Positions 62,518-64,000 of a DNA stretch of 64,000 bases are shown here, piece after piece; position 1 is the stretch's first letter, and every line of letters starts with the position of its first letter. A program made the position numbers and the translations under genes. The notes under the pieces are model-generated. The model worked only from the letters and a program-made list of their open reading frames with translations, searched no databases and was not told the origin of the DNA. The stretch is taken from positions 39,578 through 103,577 of the forward strand of contig NZ_NEUE01000244.1 in the NCBI RefSeq assembly GCF_002910905.1. The letters run 5' to 3'. This DNA comes from Streptomyces sp. SM11. Lineage in GTDB: Bacteria > Actinomycetota > Actinomycetes > Streptomycetales > Streptomycetaceae.

Positions 62518-63525
62518 CTAGATCAATCGGCGGACGCTGCCGGGGCGGAGCTGCTCGCCGGCGACGGTGACGGTCCCGGTGCTCGCCCGGCGGGCTCCGT
62601 AGATCGTCTCCAGGATCTCCGAGCGGCCCGAGCCGACGAGTCCGGCCAGGCCGACGATCTCGCCCGGTCGGAGTTCCAGGTCCACGGGGGCGAACTCGCC
62701 CTTGCGGGAGAGGCCTTGGACCCGGAGAACGGGTTCCGCGGTGGCGGCGGCCGGCTCTTCCGGGCGCGGCGGGAAGACATAGGCGACGTCCCGGCCGGTC
62801 ATCATGGCAACGATGTCGCGGGTGGGAGTGTCTGCGGCGGGAAGCCCGACGGCGACGGTCCGGCCGTCCTTGAAGACGGTGACCCGGTCGCCGATGCGGC
62901 GGATCTCCTCAAGACGGTGCGAGATGTAGACGACGGCCACCCCGTCGGCGGTGAGGCTGTCGACGATCCGGAAGAGGTTGTCGACCTCGTCGGGGTCGAG
63001 GGCGGCGGAGGGCTCGTCCATCACGATGAGCCGGACGTCGTGGGAGAGCGCCCGCGCCATGGAGACGATCTGCTGCTGGGCGGCGGAGAGGTCCCCGACC
63101 GGCCGGGCGGGGTCGATCTCCGGGTGACCGAGGCGGGCCAGGAGCGCCTTCGCCGCGAGACGTCCCTCCCGGGTGCGGACGATGAAGCCCGCGCTGGTCG
63201 GCTCGTGGCCGAGGAAGACGTTCTCGGCGACCGAAAGGCCCTCGACCAGGTCGAGTTCCTGGTAGATGGTGGCGACGCCCAGGCGCATGGCCGCGATCGG
63301 CGACTTGAGCTGGACGGTTTCGCCGCGCCAGGTGATCTCGCCGTCGTCGGGCTGGTGGGCTCCGGCGAGCACCTTGATGAGGGTGGACTTGCCCGCACCG
63401 TTCTGGCCGAGGAGGCAGTGGACCTCGCCGGCCTGGACTTCCAGGGCGACGCCGTCCAGGGCGCGGACGCCCGGGAAGAGCTTGGTGATGCCGGACATCG
63501 TGAGCAGGGGTGGTTCTGGTGCCAT
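62518..63525 (-). pseudogene. RbsA/MglA-type sugar ABC ATPase, truncated
   Basis: Members of this family are about 500 residues with two ATPase domains, but this copy stops at 335. The first domain is complete: GQNGAGKST (Walker A), LGVATIYQELDLVEGLSVAE, LSAAQQQIVSMARALS (signature), LIVMDEPSAALD (Walker B) and VYISHRLEEI. The second domain ends after GLAGLVGSGRSEILETIYGA and TVTVAGEQLRPGSV, before its own signature and Walker B. The start is ATG 63525 behind AGGGGA. No permease or binding-protein gene remains beside it. It might retain some ATPase activity but is probably inactive as a transporter subunit. Confidence 0.85.
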
Positions 63526-63752
63526 GACGAATCCCCTCGGCGAATGGGGTCTCCCCTGCTCGGGCGGTACCGAGGGGCCGGGGAGGGCCGGTGATGCGGA
63601 CAGGGCGCAGGGCTGGAGGTGCCGTGGAGCCGGCGGCACCACGAACGGCTGCTGACTAGTACCTGACGAGCTGATACCTGACGAGTACCTGACGGATAAC
63701 GAGTCGCACTGACGAAACGCTGCCTCAGTGCGGTGGTGCGTACGGCCTGTGG

Positions 63753-64000
63753 TCAGGCCGGTGAGAAGAGGTGGTCGCTGATGAGCCGGGCCGCGCCGAT
63801 CACTCCGGCCGCGGGCCCCAACTCGCCCAGCACGATCGGGAGATTGCCGGTGGCCAGGGGCAGGGACTGCTTGTAGACTTGGGTCCGGACACTGGCGAGG
63901 AGGTTGTGACCGAGGCCGGTGACCCCGCCGCCGATCACCACCAGGCCGGGATTGAAGAAGCTGACGAGGCCGGCGATGACCTGTCCGGCCCGGTTGCCGC
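63753..64000 (-). CDS. ROK-family sugar kinase or regulator (C-terminal part)
   Basis: Only the last 80 or so residues are in the window: GNRAGQVIAGLVSFFNPGLV, VIGGGVTGLGHNLLASVR and GELGPAAGVIGAARLISDHL. The NPGLVVIGGG and GAARL blocks are typical of ROK proteins (glucokinases and NagC/XylR-type repressors). The N-terminus, which would show whether a DNA-binding domain is present, lies beyond the right edge. Its closeness to a sugar ABC ATPase suggests sugar use. Confidence 0.85.
   Translation of the reverse strand, partial: GNRAGQVIAGLVSFFNPGLVVIGGGVTGLGHNLLASVRTQVYKQSLPLATGNLPIVLGELGPAAGVIGAARLISDHLFSPA

Overview
The window is high-GC, densely packed actinobacterial chromosome, almost certainly Streptomyces. 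The signs are a long NRPS/PKS operon, IdeR/DmdR-type iron boxes, GTG starts with GTGA/ATGA overlaps, and many decayed insertion sequences. Its core is a complete hybrid NRPS-PKS gene cluster for a siderophore related in logic to mycobactin, together with an unusually large set of transporters.

Layout. 1-2150: a partial LacI regulator with two orphan operator palindromes, then remnants of an acyl-CoA dehydrogenase, a PP2C/anti-sigma protein and a cytochrome P450. 2151-2253 and 56590-56692 are 103-bp direct repeats (101 identical positions) that bracket 54.4 kb. The right copy covers the last five bases (CACCA) and the terminator of a tRNA-Leu(GAG). This looks like an island inserted at a tRNA 3' end, but no integrase was found. 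2254-14600 (inside the island): IS remnants and two transport cassettes, each with a paralogous TetR regulator and a heterodimeric exporter-fold ABC pair. The first also has an MFS carrier and visibly lower GC.

15278-55116: the siderophore region. A FecCD-type importer (two permeases and an ATPase) is followed by a divergent MbtK/AlcB-like acyltransferase. Then comes a co-directional run: proline 3-hydroxylase, NRPS C-A-PCP-C-A-PCP, MbtG-like lysine N6-hydroxylase, PKS KSQ-AT-ACP-KS-AT-ACP, acyl-CoA dehydrogenase homologue, NRPS A-PCP-Cy-A-PCP, SDR, binding lipoprotein, MFS carrier, third ABC pair, MbtH protein, NRPS C-A-PCP-E and an alpha/beta hydrolase. Four iron boxes (3853, 14541, 15278, 19785) indicate repression by iron. 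No salicylate or catechol synthesis gene and no aryl-acid adenylation domain is present, so the usual aryl cap of mycobactin-type molecules seems to be absent. My model is a Pro-type starter, a Cys/Ser/Thr-derived azoline, an N6-acyl-N6-hydroxylysine hydroxamate and a 2-methyl-3-hydroxybutyryl unit made by the PKS plus the SDR. I do not recognise this combination as a known compound.

Right flank (56776-64000): a DUF2254 membrane protein, a sugar-phosphate isomerase cut by a truncated IS3-family element, a LysR regulator, a secreted chymotrypsin-like protease, a truncated RbsA-like sugar ABC ATPase and the end of a ROK protein. All calls come from reading the sequence. No database search was run, and substrate predictions are by eye.
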